Below, one piece after another: positions 1 through 11,082 of a stretch of 64,000 bases of DNA; positions within the stretch are counted from its first letter, which is position 1, and each line of letters opens with the position of its first letter. The DNA is from Sclerotinia nivalis (taxonomy: Eukaryota; Ascomycota; Leotiomycetes; Helotiales; Sclerotiniaceae). The translations under genes and the position numbers were made by a program. The stretch spans positions 618,001-682,000 of the forward strand of contig JAPEIS010000005.1 in the NCBI GenBank assembly GCA_029531795.1. The letters are read 5' to 3'. Under the pieces are notes generated by a model. The model saw nothing but the letters and a program-made list of their open reading frames with translations, was not told the origin of the DNA and ran no database searches.

Positions 1-499
1 ACGGACTTCCTTGTAGTTCGTCTTGTTCGTAAAAATGGACTGAAATCGTTGATATGCCAGGTCGTTTTGGGTCCCATTCTACGAGACTGAGCTTTGCATC
101 CTTAAATCCCACTAACAATGCTTCACCACCAGTCTTTGAGGATATCGTCTTTACCCGCACAAGAGATGTAACGGTCCCGGATAGATTATATTCAGCTATA
201 AGTACGAGTTTCGTCGTCCGAGCTAATTCAGATCGTTGTAAAATTGAATCTGCACCGAGAAAGGAAGCTTCGACTCCATCTTCATCATGGGCCCTAGGGT
301 CGGTACTTGTGGCATCTTTCACTGTTGATGAATCCTTTCCAGAAAGTTCGTCGAGATCCACGGATACGGTCTTAGTTGTAAATATCTGTAGCAACGAAGC
401 TTTTGCGACGATGAGGTTTCTGGCATCTGCCGACAAGAATGGGAGACTCAAAGAATGTGTGACAGCTGTAGGAGGTGTCAGCTCCGTATAGCATTGCAT
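1..499 (-). CDS. CFT1: CFT1, cleavage and polyadenylation factor subunit (5' end only)
   Basis: The minus strand is open from an ATG at 499 to the window edge, giving the first 166 residues. The protein begins [20 protein letters not shown] and later carries [17 protein letters not shown] and [11 protein letters not shown] recognise these as the N-terminal beta-propeller region of CFT1 (CPSF160/CPSF1), the large scaffold subunit of the cleavage and polyadenylation factor that binds pre-mRNA near the poly(A) signal in the nucleus. Family members exceed 1,300 residues, so most of the gene lies to the left of the window. No intron is needed in the visible part. An acidic low-complexity insert sits around residues 45-85, where fungal members vary. 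The gene is divergent from the membrane-protein gene at 1104 and shares a 600-bp intergenic region with it. The identification rests on remembered family sequence, not a search. Confidence 0.9.
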   Translation of the reverse strand, partial: MQCYTELTPPTAVTHSLSLPFLSADARNLIVAKASLLQIFTTKTVSVDLDELSGKDSSTVKDATSTDPRAHDEDGVEASFLGADSILQRSELARTTKLVLIAEYNLSGTVTSLVRVKTISSKTGGEALLVGFKDAKLSLVEWDPKRPGISTISVHFYEQDELQGSP

Positions 500-1103
500 T
501 ATGGTCAAAAGTAAAGCATTAAGACCATCAATTCGTAATATAATTCTGATTTATTTTGACCTGTCAAATATGTTCGTTCACATTGCCAGTCTAATCAAAT
601 GTCGATGCGTCGCGAACCCGCGATTTACACAAATTTTAGCGTTGTCAGTGCTTGGCTCCCGCTGGCCTATCACCTTCACTCTCTGCCTTGAAGCTCATGC
701 AACAGCTTTGGGGGTCCTGAATTTCAACCCACGCACGCCCGTTTACGTCAGACGTCTAGAATTCCTGTATATTGAATATTAAATGGAACAAGGAAGTGAA
801 GTAATAAAACACAATTAAAACTTCAATATCTTGATAGGTAAGTTGAATACCTGATATTGAATAACAGTATTGTTTGCCACGAGAAGAATATTAATACTTA
901 TATTCAATTCATTCATTCATTCATTCATTCATTCGTGAGGTAATAAGATTCTCTTCTTATTGTTGCACCCCTTCCTTTTGTTTGCTAAGTTTCCGCAAGC
1001 GTAACCTCTCTCTAGCCCTCCAACTTCATACAGATCTAACATCAACAATACAAGCACTACTAATATCTTTTTATAATTTCAGTATCAATTCCTCGCCTGC
1101 AAC
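500..1103. promoter_or_regulatory. Divergent intergenic region with ATTC microsatellite
   Basis: This 600-bp gap separates the divergent CFT1 and LMBR1-type genes and probably holds both promoters. A run of about seven ATTC units lies at roughly 907-934. The stretch at 960-1100 is C/T-rich, as is common in fungal 5' leaders just before a start codon. I see no coding sequence. Confidence 0.5.
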
Positions 1104-2954
1104 ATGGCGCTCATACATACTGCGTTCATATGGGTTGCCTATGCTGTTGCTGTAGGCGTTGTTGCTCTCATAGCAGCTATTTTTGCCTATACATATCAAA
1201 CACCACGCGATCGATCAGCTCTGGTTTCTACAATTACCATCATCACCTTGACCTCTCTATTGGCAACAGTCTTACTCCTTCCTGTCGATATTGCCCTCGT
1301 TAGCTCTACGACATCCTCGAAGCTTGGCGCAAAGAAAGACTGGGCTACTCCCGAGACTGTTCACAACATTCTCCTGACTCTCAAAATCGTCTACTATGCA
1401 TTGTACAGCTTGGATGCTGTCTTATGCCTTCTCGTCATCCCATTTACCTACTTCTTTTATGAGGAATACGATGAAGTCGATACGGAGGAAGGCACACAGA
1501 CATTTAGCCAGAGACTCCTGGGTGCTGCAAAATACACATTGATTTTTGTCGTTCTTGTCGTAATCTTATTCCTGGTTGGATTCTTTGTGCCTGTCGCAAG
1601 AGGCGGTGGATCTGATATGGATCTGGACTATTTTAAACGTTTGCTAGCCGAAAACCACGGGGAGCGCGCCTTAACTTTCGCGTTGGGGCTATTGATTTCC
1701 TTGGGCACGCTGTTGTACATCCTTTACACTTCTGTTGGATTGGCATTATTACCCATGTCTTTCATCAAATCTGCGCCTTCAATCAGTGCACCACAGCTTT
1801 CGGAAACAACAGCATCAGCTTTAGAGCAAAACAGGGAACGTCAACGTCAACTCGAAGGACGAAACGTCGGAAGGAATGCAGGGTTGTCGGCTAAAGACCA
1901 GCGAGAATTGGAAGCATTACATCGTGAAGAACGTACTTTGGTTCGACGCGAACGTCTGGCCGCGGAAGCTCGTGGAGAAGGGAAGAGCTTCATCGTGAGA
2001 GCATGGACCAAGACTTGCGCAATCTTCAGGCCTCTCAAACTCGTGGGAGGAATACTGCTCCTGGTTCTCTCTGTTATTATATGGGTGTCTATGCTCATTA
2101 CCGGAATTGATAAGGCGAAGAACTCATTCTGTAAACAACATTGTGGTTATATCTTAGGAAGGTAAGACATGCATTGCCTGCCATTCTCTCTTGTTTTTTC
2201 TTTGGCTAATCTACAATTTAGTATCAATATCTTCCAGCCTATCAATTGGGTTTTCGTCAAATCTTCTATAGTCTTCCCAATTGACTATGTCTTGATGGCA
2301 CTCTTAGTCCTGTTCCTCTTTAGCAGTTCAGTGACAGGTATTGCTGTGATCGGTCTTCGATTCTTGTGGGTAAGGCTTTTTGAGATACGAAAAGGTCACA
2401 CCTCTCCTCAAGCTCTTCTCATGGCAACTGTCATGTTAACCTTGATCATTCTTGCAATAAATTACTCGATTGCTATGATCATAGCACCACAATATGCTAT
2501 CTATGGCGCTCAAACCTTTTGCACCAACCCTGCTAGATTTCCCGGCGACCAGCCAGACTGCAGCAATCACCCAGAATTGATCAAGACTTGCAGTGAGCTA
2601 TCTTCAGGCGAAGGCGCTGAAAAGGTCTGCACTCCTACAGTTGTCTCTACTTTCCTCAACAGAGTTACCGTCAACTTCCCATTCTTCGGTGCTCTCGCAT
2701 TTTGGGCTCAGTTTGTTTTCCTCGCAATCTTCTTTATTGTCTTCGTCACTGCGCTATTCCGAACTCCTAAATTGGATCTCAGCGAGCTGGATGAAGATGC
2801 TGAGGCGGATGAGGAAGAAGGCCTTCTTGCTAGTACTGGCAGAAGATTCGGTGCGACATGGCAGGATATCCGTGGCAAAGCCAAGAAGCAGATCCCCAGC
2901 AGTGGTGCCGCTGGCCGAGGAATCCGTGGTGATGATGATCACGATGATGATTAA
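1104..2954 (+). CDS. Probable lysosomal cobalamin transporter (LMBR1/LMBD1 family)
   Basis: Two exons, 1104-2161 and 2222-2954, join in phase (AG|GTAAGA donor, TTTAG acceptor) to give about 596 residues. The protein has nine likely membrane segments. Six are in exon 1 (about residues 5-30, 40-65, 94-118, 144-166, 190-220 and 312-334) and three in exon 2. A long charged loop, rich in Arg/Glu/Gln, spans about residues 225-300 between the fifth and sixth segments. This layout and length match the LMBR1-like family, and in fungi the closest group is annotated as probable lysosomal (vacuolar) cobalamin transporter, LMBD1. The C-terminus is acidic and ends in Asp/His repeats. The exact substrate in fungi is inferred from the animal protein; many fungi do not make or need cobalamin, so the true cargo is uncertain. 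Confidence 0.88.
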
Positions 2955-3885
2955 TCGCTTATCACTATCTATGTAAAGCCTTTCTCTATAAAATTGCCAT
3001 TTTCTTTTGTTGGTCGGACGGACGTGGTTGGATCTGGATGGTATTGGAAACAAGTATGGCGTTGATTTGAGAAACTGCATTTTGTACAGCATACACGGGC
3101 TTGGTTTAAGGACTTTTTTTTTGTTTTGCATTGGAATATGTAACACGGTTACCAGCGGAAAGACTTGTCTCTATGGAGACACTCGCGGAGTGGCAATCAA
3201 TACTGCCTTTGAGTATCGTCGGGCCGATATGGTAGGAGGGAACAAGGTGTGTATAATCATTGTAGTCATTATGAACGGCAGAGAATGTAAACAGCGAAAT
3301 ATCACAATAGTACCCCTTCATTTGTAAATTCTGAAATGTCTCTGGTTTATTTATCATGTATAAATTTGGCGCAACCAATCTATCCCAGTCTCAAATCGGC
3401 CCATAGTCCCCCCATGCTCGTAACAATCTATTCCAATTTACAAAAAGTCCTCACTCACCTATCCATGTATCTATCATCTGTTTGCTACCTTCCTCTCCTT
3501 CCGTTTCCTTTATCTACTCATAATCAGTATCATCTTCATTGCGATATTCGTGATCTACAGATTTTGATAGCACATTTACTCTAAAGACCTAACCTGAAGC
3601 CTAATGGCTTATTCATCTACTGTCGAGCTCATTAGGCCTCACATGTAGATTCTTTGCAGTTGGCACGAAATATTAACAAATTTATCAGTTGAGGTGAGAT
3701 GGGATGGTATATCGTATGGTATGTTTTGGTAGACTTAGGTGGCATATCACTACCAATATTTCCGAAATCAGCGACGATAGCGCATCACCCTTCAAACCAT
3801 CTATCTATCAAGAACACCACAAGAATATAAACACATATTCCAAAACATCACCAACCAACTTCTACCCTCCCTGCAAAAATCTTAT
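2955..3885. other. Intergenic region between convergent genes
   Basis: This is the 3' side of both the LMBR1-type gene (plus) and the ANCHR-like gene (minus). Short open frames here have no recognisable protein character. It probably holds 3' untranslated regions; I see no gene. Confidence 0.5.
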
Positions 3886-5097
3886 CTAACCAGACCTCTC
3901 CCATTTCCTCCACTGATGCCTCTTAAATTCCCAGCCCGCATCAACCCCCATGTGTCCCTCCTTCCAACACCTCGCACAATACAAATCCCCCTCACAACCC
4001 ACACATTGCGCCGTCGCATCATCCTGACAAATAATACACCACGTATCCATTTCCTCATCTGTGTATTTCTTTAGTCCTCCTTTCGATTCCAACGCTCCTT
4101 TCGACGGCTTCGCTAGCTTCTCAACGGGTTTAGTACTTGGCGCGGAAGGTAAACCGAGGGGATCGCTAGGAGAGCTGGAAAGACCCTTGAGTGCAGCTAA
4201 TCTCGCCGTAATATCCTCTTCGAAATCAATAGATTTCCGACTCGGTTCCGGGAGTGTGGATGGTGCGGAAGGAAGTGTGAAGGTTGGTTCTTCGTCATCA
4301 TTTTGGTGATATTTTGGTAACGATGAGAGTATCCTATCCTTATCCGCATCCGAATCGTAAGCTCTTGCTTCCCGATCCTGCTCTTCTTGAGCTTCATCCA
4401 CATCTCCTCTCTCTAGATTAACCTCATCCAACAATCTCGCAACAACATCCTGCACTTCACGTGATTCGCCCTCCAAACCCTCGATTTGATGACCACTAGG
4501 ATCCTCATGTTCCTCGTCATCTAAGGCAAATACCGACATATCAAGACCAGTTGTTAAGATATTACTTTTCCGAGTATTCTCCTCCGAAGCCTCTTTTGAT
4601 GATGCTGTTTCTTCTGCAGCGACGTCATCGTGACTGGGTAAAGCTTTCTTGGCTTCATCAAGGAGCTTTTGAATATCATTTGGATCATCGGGATCTAGCC
4701 ACTCGGATCCAGACCCCAGTTCTGCTAGAAGTTCATCCAAAGATTTATCATCGTGGGCATCATTTGAAAACAGGGGAGTGGCATCAAGCGCGGTGGTTTC
4801 ATTGTAGAAACTGGATTGCCGTGGAGGCGATGGGGTGCTAACGGGCACGGGAGCTCCAGGGGCACAGGATCTTGATGGAGTGCCGTTTCGTAGGCTTCGA
4901 AGTCTTTCGGATAGGTCTATTTCAGGTGTTGACTCCTTTGCAAGAACATTTAGTGGTGTACGGCTAAGGACTCAGCATGTGGCAACAAGGCTATATTGGT
5001 TTCCAGCTTACGTAAATGCATCGAGCTGAATATTGGTTTTCTTCAAAGCATTAAGCCGATTCAGTAGGTCTTGGTCATAACTTGAAGGGTCACTCAT
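3886..5097 (-). CDS. ANCHR/ZFYVE19-like protein with C-terminal B-box-like zinc finger
   Basis: Two exons on the minus strand, 5097-5012 and 4963-3886, are joined by a 48-bp intron (AC|GTAAGC donor, TCCTTAG acceptor) and give about 387 residues. The start ATG opens MSDPSSYDQDLLNRLNALKK, a short helical segment. The middle is acidic and Ser/Pro-rich. The last 55 residues hold a Cys/His cluster, WCIICQDDATAQCVGCEGDL then YCARCWKEGH, followed by WEFKRHQWRKWE. This C-terminal module resembles the one in the abscission/NoCut checkpoint regulator ANCHR (ZFYVE19). In animals that protein binds ESCRT-III/VPS4 and delays cytokinetic abscission. No FYVE domain is visible in this fungal protein, so only the C-terminal module and general acidic layout are shared, and the fungal role is inferred. 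Confidence 0.8.
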
Positions 5098-6183
5098 TTT
5101 TTAATTTTTGATGGTGATGGAAGGATGGATATTGTTGGTCAGAATATGTTGTGTTGAAAGAAGCGGGAGGTTTAGATTTATGGGTTGATGCCAAGTATGT
5201 GAGGCTACAAACCAGCCTTGTCTTGTTTCCAACTCCCGTGCCCTTATTCAAAATTAATTGCAAATATTCTGACCTTCCTTACACATTTCCACTCCTTGAC
5301 ACATGTACCCAATGGGTTCTTTGCGCTCAAAAGCCGCTATCATAACCTTCCACGTCCAATCCCACTTTCCTCTTCTTCACCAGCGCCAAAATATGTGATA
5401 GCGGCTTTGAAAGAACTTTTGATTTCCTCATTAGTTTAAAATTGAAAATAGGAAAAGATGATTCACGTCCACAAAGACTATGGTCTGGAAGTCAGGTGCC
5501 GACAATGAATTCTTGAGATATTGTGCTGTCTCGTCTCTTGGTGGGATTGGCGGGGCTGAAATCATCGAAATTTGGCGTGTAGAACATAAGCTATAAACAA
5601 CTGTCAGTACACTGTTTGTGGAAGTAATTTCAAAGATAAGATGTAGTGACTGCTTTTCAGAACGGGTTTCATCTCTCAGTATGCACTCTGCGTTTATTGT
5701 GAGGCACTCGACGAGCTGGGATTATTCAGGCCTCATGGCCCTTTGTCATCATAAAAGCGAAGAAAAAGTGAAGTGTTTCATCATACCTAATGGAAGCGTG
5801 TAGTGATCGAATTTGAAGTCGAGTATGAACTATTTTATGCTGACACAGGTTCATAACCAGATTTCATGACTACTACAATCAGTATGGGCTCTCAAAGACC
5901 ATGCATAACGATAGAGGCAAAAGCTTCAACATATTTCAGAGAGAAGATTATGTCTCATCAAGACCAGCAATATATACAGGGGCAATATATCGACGAGCTA
6001 AGGCAAGCCAAAGCTGGCCGAAAGAGCCAGAGTATACTTGCCAGTTCCGACTAAGGATGACGATACGAAGGTTTTCATCATTTGGTCGGTGACGCGAACA
6101 AGGTGAGAAAAGGAAGCACTGACCTTTGGAATGAATAATCCAAGCTATCATCGAAGTTTGAATCGGACCAAGCTGTAGGTGGT
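5098..6183. other. Intergenic region, no gene seen
   Basis: This lies upstream of the ANCHR-like gene and downstream of the small gene at 6184-6840. Open frames are all under 80 codons and look random. A direct repeat of the words 'atagcggctt' and 'aagccgctat' (inverted to each other) occurs around 5331-5405. Confidence 0.4.
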
Positions 6184-6840
6184 TCAAGGATCATCATAAG
6201 AGATCTTTCTTCTCTGCGGTGCTGAGCTTGAGGCATGGCTATTACCACCACCCTCGTCATCATCGTACGCTAGAGACCCAATAGACTTTTCTACCTTGTC
6301 CCAAGTCCTCTTTCGTAAGTCAGGCTTGACATTCTGCTTGAACCAGCCCTTCTCCTTGGCTTCTTGCGCTTTTCGTATTTTCTTCAGTTCCTTCTTTGAC
6401 TTCTTCTTTGGTCGCACAGGTCCAATTGGCTCAGGATGCGAAAAATTTTCAGCAACCTCTCCATCTTCTTCCTCAGCTTCTACGTGGTCGATGTTGGGAA
6501 TTTCGGATGTAGTTTGCTCATCAACAGTCTCATTGGACTCTGCGGCATGTCTGCGCTCTCGAAGAATCGCTTGGATCTCGGAATGTCGAAAGATCGCGAT
6601 TTGTTCATCGGTCAATGTCCTTTTGACTCCATCGGAATAGTACCCAAGACCATCATCTTCGACCTCTTCTTCATATGTATCCTCTACAGGACCCAAGAAT
6701 TGTTGCGCGAAATGTTCAGTTGAGGTATTGCCAAAGTGAGCGGCATGGAAAGCCACGAGGTCATTCTACAATTGATTAGCATTGTGAAAACGATGTAGTT
6801 GATCGGATGAACTAACCTGAGTTACCTCCGGCGCAGACAT
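6184..6840 (-). CDS. Small charged fungal protein (possibly DUF3807 family)
   Basis: Two exons, 6840-6817 (eight codons, MSAPEVTQ) and 6765-6184, join in phase across a 51-bp intron (CAG|GTTAGT donor, TTGTAG acceptor) and encode about 201 residues. The N-terminus NDLVAFHAAHFGNTSTEHF is followed by a long acidic helix-rich centre. A strongly basic lysine tract (RPKKKSKKELKKIRKAQ) and a tryptophan pair in GWFKQNVKPD and KRTWDKVEK follow. The charge pattern suggests a nuclear or nucleolar protein. I associate this arrangement with the fungal family of unknown function DUF3807, but cannot confirm it. No enzymatic motif is visible. The short first exon is missed if only single open frames are read. 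Confidence 0.75.
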
Positions 6841-8032
6841 GGCGACGCGCAATATGAGGCGTGATCGCAGGTGTTTGTGTTGTCATGTTGCTTGAAGGAT
6901 GAAAATCTTCAATCAGCAAATAAAAAGAAAGTTTTCAAAATTTATGGTAGACTACGGTGACCGAAACGCTAGCGTAGAATCTGGTGTGGAAGCTCGCGAT
7001 CCACGAGGATGAATATTAAGCGGGCCGGCACCATCATTTGAGTGTGCTGAATGGAATTGAACATTTGAAATCTTTTCGGAATATATTGTAGTTTCGAACA
7101 TTTAAATACTCGCCTCGGAGGCCGCTTTTACCCCTCGTCGAAAAATCTTGTTTGGGCCGGTAGATAGAATCTCAAATCAGAAAATGGCATTCCCCTGAAG
7201 CCTTTGAGAGCATGCGAGGCGAGGAGGTTCGGTTTCCCTCGATGATTTCAGACAGGAAATAGCATATTCCACTTGCGTTCGATATCACCGACAAACTCGC
7301 CATCAAGAAGAGTATGAGGATAAGGACAATATGAATCTTTTAACATGAAAGTCATCAATCCTGTATGATTGATGTTTGAAGTTCCTGAAACTAGGTGATA
7401 TTACTCATGATGTTTTTGTGATCGTAATGATGCTGCTAGCAATACACACCTGTCAATTCACGCTCATTATATTTTCTAACGAGATACATCCATTGAGTTT
7501 GAGAAAAGTCTATATCACAATTCCCTATGCCTCAGATTATCCCTCACGGGATGGTGACATTGCGAGATGGCTTTAGACATAGTAAGCGCTCCCACAACAT
7601 CACAGATCGAAATCCTGTAAATGTAGACTGTGTACTTGTCATCCTACATCAATTCTGTCACCTCAGCTATTACTCCAATAGCTTGGTCTTAAATAGGGGC
7701 CAATTGGCACATTCAGATATGCAGAAAAGAGAAGTATATCTTGCTGAATTGAAAATATCAGTGCAATTGCGATTAGGTTATGACAGCTAGTATTGCAATA
7801 TATGAGCAAACAGAAATAGGGTATCTTAGCACTATCGACCACAACCAGTTCCTTGTTGCACCTTATATCCCAGTTAGATGAAGCAAAAATATGGCCTCCG
7901 TGAAATTAAGAGCCTCTGCCACGCCCATTCCCATTATTGCGCCTATGTTCCAGCCAAATAGAGCAAAAATATGGCTTCCTGGAAATTAACCATGTGATTA
8001 TAACATGTAGAAATGGAAAGCAAAACGAGTAG
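6841..8032. other. Intergenic region, no gene seen
   Basis: Only short open frames (under 90 codons) without family character are present. The left 300 bases are the probable promoter of the small charged-protein gene; the right part is the 3' flank of the coiled-coil gene ending at 8033. Confidence 0.4.
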
Positions 8033-8829
8033 TCATTCTCCAAATAATTGGAGTGCCTGCTTGAATGCCTCAACAACTTTCGTATCTGAGAGCCAAAATT
8101 AGCATAGAAAGGGAAAATGCTAGAAGAGCGACTCACAATGCAACTTTTTGTCTTCCAGTGACCTCTCTTGTATCTGCACGTATCTTTCTCTTGTCTTTAA
8201 ACTAAGCAAATGTTAGTTGATAGCTCGATATAAAATATAAACAAGTACAACTTGCCGTTTCAATGCCCTCCCATTATCTCGCTCTGCCGAAGAATCCGCC
8301 CAGATTGTAAAGGCCTTTAAAGAATTAGAGCTGGCAATGCACATCATATCAAGAAACCAACCTCGGAAAGATGGTTGAAGTCCTCAATCAACTGATCCTC
8401 ATTGTCGTTCAATTCCTTGATAGCCTCCGCATAGCGTTGTTCAAAGCCACTCCAGTTCATTGGGGCGAGGTCTCTCTTGGGATCTGATTTGTCAAGACTA
8501 ATAACCGTCTCATCTCCTGCTCCTGGCGCTGCTTGTGGTGCCATATCTATATCTTGACTGACATCGTCGGCGTGATCGTTATGTTGTAGTACGTGTGACC
8601 TCTTGAGGGGTGACGAGATTGGAGATTGCGTGGCGGGAACTTGAATACTAGTAGACAGCAGACTTGGACTAACACCACGAATCTTTTGAGGTAGCTTGGA
8701 AGAAGAAGGGGTTAGAGCTGGTGTACTTGGAATACCTCTGGCGGCCGATTTCTCTGCGAGTTTTTCGTTGACGATAGCCATAATTGGACGACGCGGGGTT
8801 TTTGGAGGAGAGTGATTTATTTGAGACAT
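8033..8829 (-). CDS. Small conserved-looking coiled-coil protein, four exons, one GC-AG intron
   Basis: Four minus-strand exons (8829-8362, 8314-8256, 8201-8137, 8085-8033) join in phase to about 214 residues. The N-terminal half is Ser/Pro-rich with SPPKTPRRP and TPALTPSSS, which are candidate proline-directed phosphorylation sites. From about residue 125 the protein is helical: MNWSGFEQRYAEAIKELNDN, then a charged coiled coil across exons 2-4 ending in KQALQLFGE. The second intron starts with GC (ACG|GCAAGT) and ends in TTGCTTAG behind a clean CTAAC branch site, so it is a GC-AG intron. The third intron is 51 bp, GTGAGT to CTCTCAG. I do not recognise the family. The layout (disordered SP/TP head, helical tail) is typical of small kinetochore or spindle-associated subunits, but that is only a suggestion. 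Confidence 0.7.
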
Positions 8830-9328
8830 CGGAAAAGTTGAATAAGGATAATCGCTAAAATAAGCTAAAATCGCCCCAAGGGAAGACTTTAATCATAAGC
8901 GGTAGGACCAATGGAGCCGGTTTAGTTGAATGTGCTACCGTCGTAGCTGCTGTAATAGTGAACTCAATGTTTAAAGTTTGACAGCCTCGTTGCAATTACC
9001 ACGAAAATGGCACCTAATCATGTGATGATAAGCAAGCGAGTTGAGATAAGGCGAGGCAATGAATCATTACACTTAGATCATTCAGCCTGACGCACAATAC
9101 ATTCAATACATTCCTAATTGTTCCAATATATATTTCAAGCCCTACATCTTCATTGGAACATCATTAAATCATTGAAGCCTTTTACTAGCGAGGCTTCTTG
9201 TAATCCGCATCATGTATTATATGCCTCCCTAGAATTATACAAACCTACACTCTTTGATAATCTTAGGATTCACATACATCATTTCCTGCAACATCTAAAC
9301 AACGACCTTTTGTCAGTATCTGCACGAG
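8830..9328. promoter_or_regulatory. Divergent intergenic region
   Basis: A 500-bp gap lies between the divergent coiled-coil gene (minus) and ATG14 (plus), presumably containing both promoters. No coding sequence or clear element is seen. Confidence 0.4.
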
Positions 9329-11082
9329 ATGCAGTGCGATATATGTTTCCGAACAGGCGGACATAAACTTCCATTCCTTTGTCCCACAGATGCGCGCAAC
9401 CAGCTATACGAAATTCGAGTGCAAACCGCAGGCGTTCTCCTAGAAAAGGATGCCCTTGATCGAGAAATCAGCGGGCGCTTCCCGCCGCCGTCTTCGAAAG
9501 GGAGAAAACATGAAGATGAACCAACTTTGGTTGTCACCCAGTCAAATTACGATGCATTACTCGCTGAACGAGAGAAAATCATAGACCGCACGAACCAGAT
9601 TATTGCTCATGCAGATGAGTTGAAGGCAAAGCTCGAGCGCGCGAAGGAGGAGCGCAGCAAGAAGAAGGCCGCAAATGATCAGAGAAGGGCAGACCTTATT
9701 TCAGCTTCAAGCGGAATCGAAGCTCGCAGGACAAAGCAAATTCAAGATATTGAGGGTTCTACTCGCAGAACGAAATACAGATGGAACCAAGCATATAACC
9801 TTATTGCGGGCTCCAGGGCTTATCTTTGCTACGAAGCTGCCAAGTTGTATGGGCTCCAAAAAGTCAAAAGAAGTAATGGCGGGGAAGAATATAAAATAGG
9901 TGGCGTCGGCATAGTAGACTTGAGGTTGATGAACAGTACGTATTCGCTTTCTGAATACAAACACAATGCTAACAATAATTTACAGCGGCAAGCCCTGCCC
10001 AAATATCTACCTCCTTATCCCACATCACTCATGTCCTCATGCTAGCTACTCATTATCTCGCTATCCGATTACCTGCAGAAGTAACCCTTCCTCATCGAGA
10101 TTATCCTTTACCCACAATATTCTCTTTAGCTTCATCATATCTGCATACCAATGTACCATTTCCTGGGGGGACGTCCAGCTCAAGCAACAGTCCTTCCACT
10201 TCTCGCCATGCCGAAAATTCCAATCAACCTAGACCCAGACCTTTGTGGATTAACAAGCCTCTTCCCATATTAGCAAACGAGGACTCGGCAGTCCATACCT
10301 ATTTCCTCGAAGGTGCAGTCCTCCTCGCCTATAATGTAGCTTGGCTCTGTAAAAGCCAAGGGGTTTCTGTAGGAGAAAACGGTACGACAACTTTCGAAGA
10401 CATCTGCAACATAGGGAAAAACCTCTGGAAACTCCTCATAGGTGATAAACCACATCTACAACCCACACCACGCTCGGCATCTCTCAACCCTTCTTCGCCA
10501 AAAAATCTAGACTCTGATGGCTACATCGAAGGCGAAGACAAAAAGAATCACAAAATTGAGCGTTCGCTTTTGGGTTGGGCTAGTCATGGTTCCGCATATT
10601 CATTTCTCGGAAGTGCAGAAGGGGCAGAATTCATACGCGGTTTCAAACTTCCGCGTCCGAATCAACTGGCTGACAAATTGAAGAGTAAACTCATGAGCGA
10701 AGTGGCCAATGCAGAATGGGAAGTTTTGAGTCAGGATGCATGGGCGATCGAGGATGAGATGCGCAGTGATGGGGTTGTGGTGGGGGCTAGGAAAGAGGGG
10801 TCCGAGGCAGGGACTCCAGAGGTGAAAAAGGAGCAAGATTATATGGCCGGGATGCAGAGTTTTATGAGTATGAGAACTGTGTTGGATGCGGTTGAAATGG
10901 TTGGTGAAGTGCCTGGTATCAATACGGGGATTGCGGAGAGGCTTTCTTTCGGGCTAACGCATGGTATTAAGAAGGATAGGGGAGAAGGAAAGAGGGATGC
11001 TACAGCAGCAGTGGCTAAGGATAAGGATCAAGACAAGAAATCAGGAACGAGTGGGTGGACAAAATTGAAACCTCGAGGGTAA
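9329..11082 (+). CDS. ATG14: ATG14-like autophagy protein (UVRAG/Atg14 family)
   Basis: Two exons, 9329-9935 and 9986-11082, join in phase (ACA|GTACGT, TTTACAG) to give about 567 residues. The N-terminus has a cysteine cluster, MQCDICFRTGG then LPFLCPTDARN, characteristic of Atg14. A long coiled coil at about residues 60-150 (LLAEREKIIDRTNQIIAH and onward) matches the region that contacts Vps34-complex partners. Across the splice junction, the AQISTSLSHITHVLMLATHY stretch continues into LAIRLPAEV, a conserved block of the family. The C-terminal half has a helical WLCKSQGVSV segment and a basic tail. The protein is expected to be the specificity subunit of PI3-kinase complex I at the phagophore assembly site. 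Vps38/UVRAG is the alternative family member; the N-terminal cysteine cluster favours Atg14. Confidence 0.85.

Noticed and set aside
54..491. 145-codon plus-strand frame
   Set aside because: Antisense of CFT1, which matches its family in the other strand.
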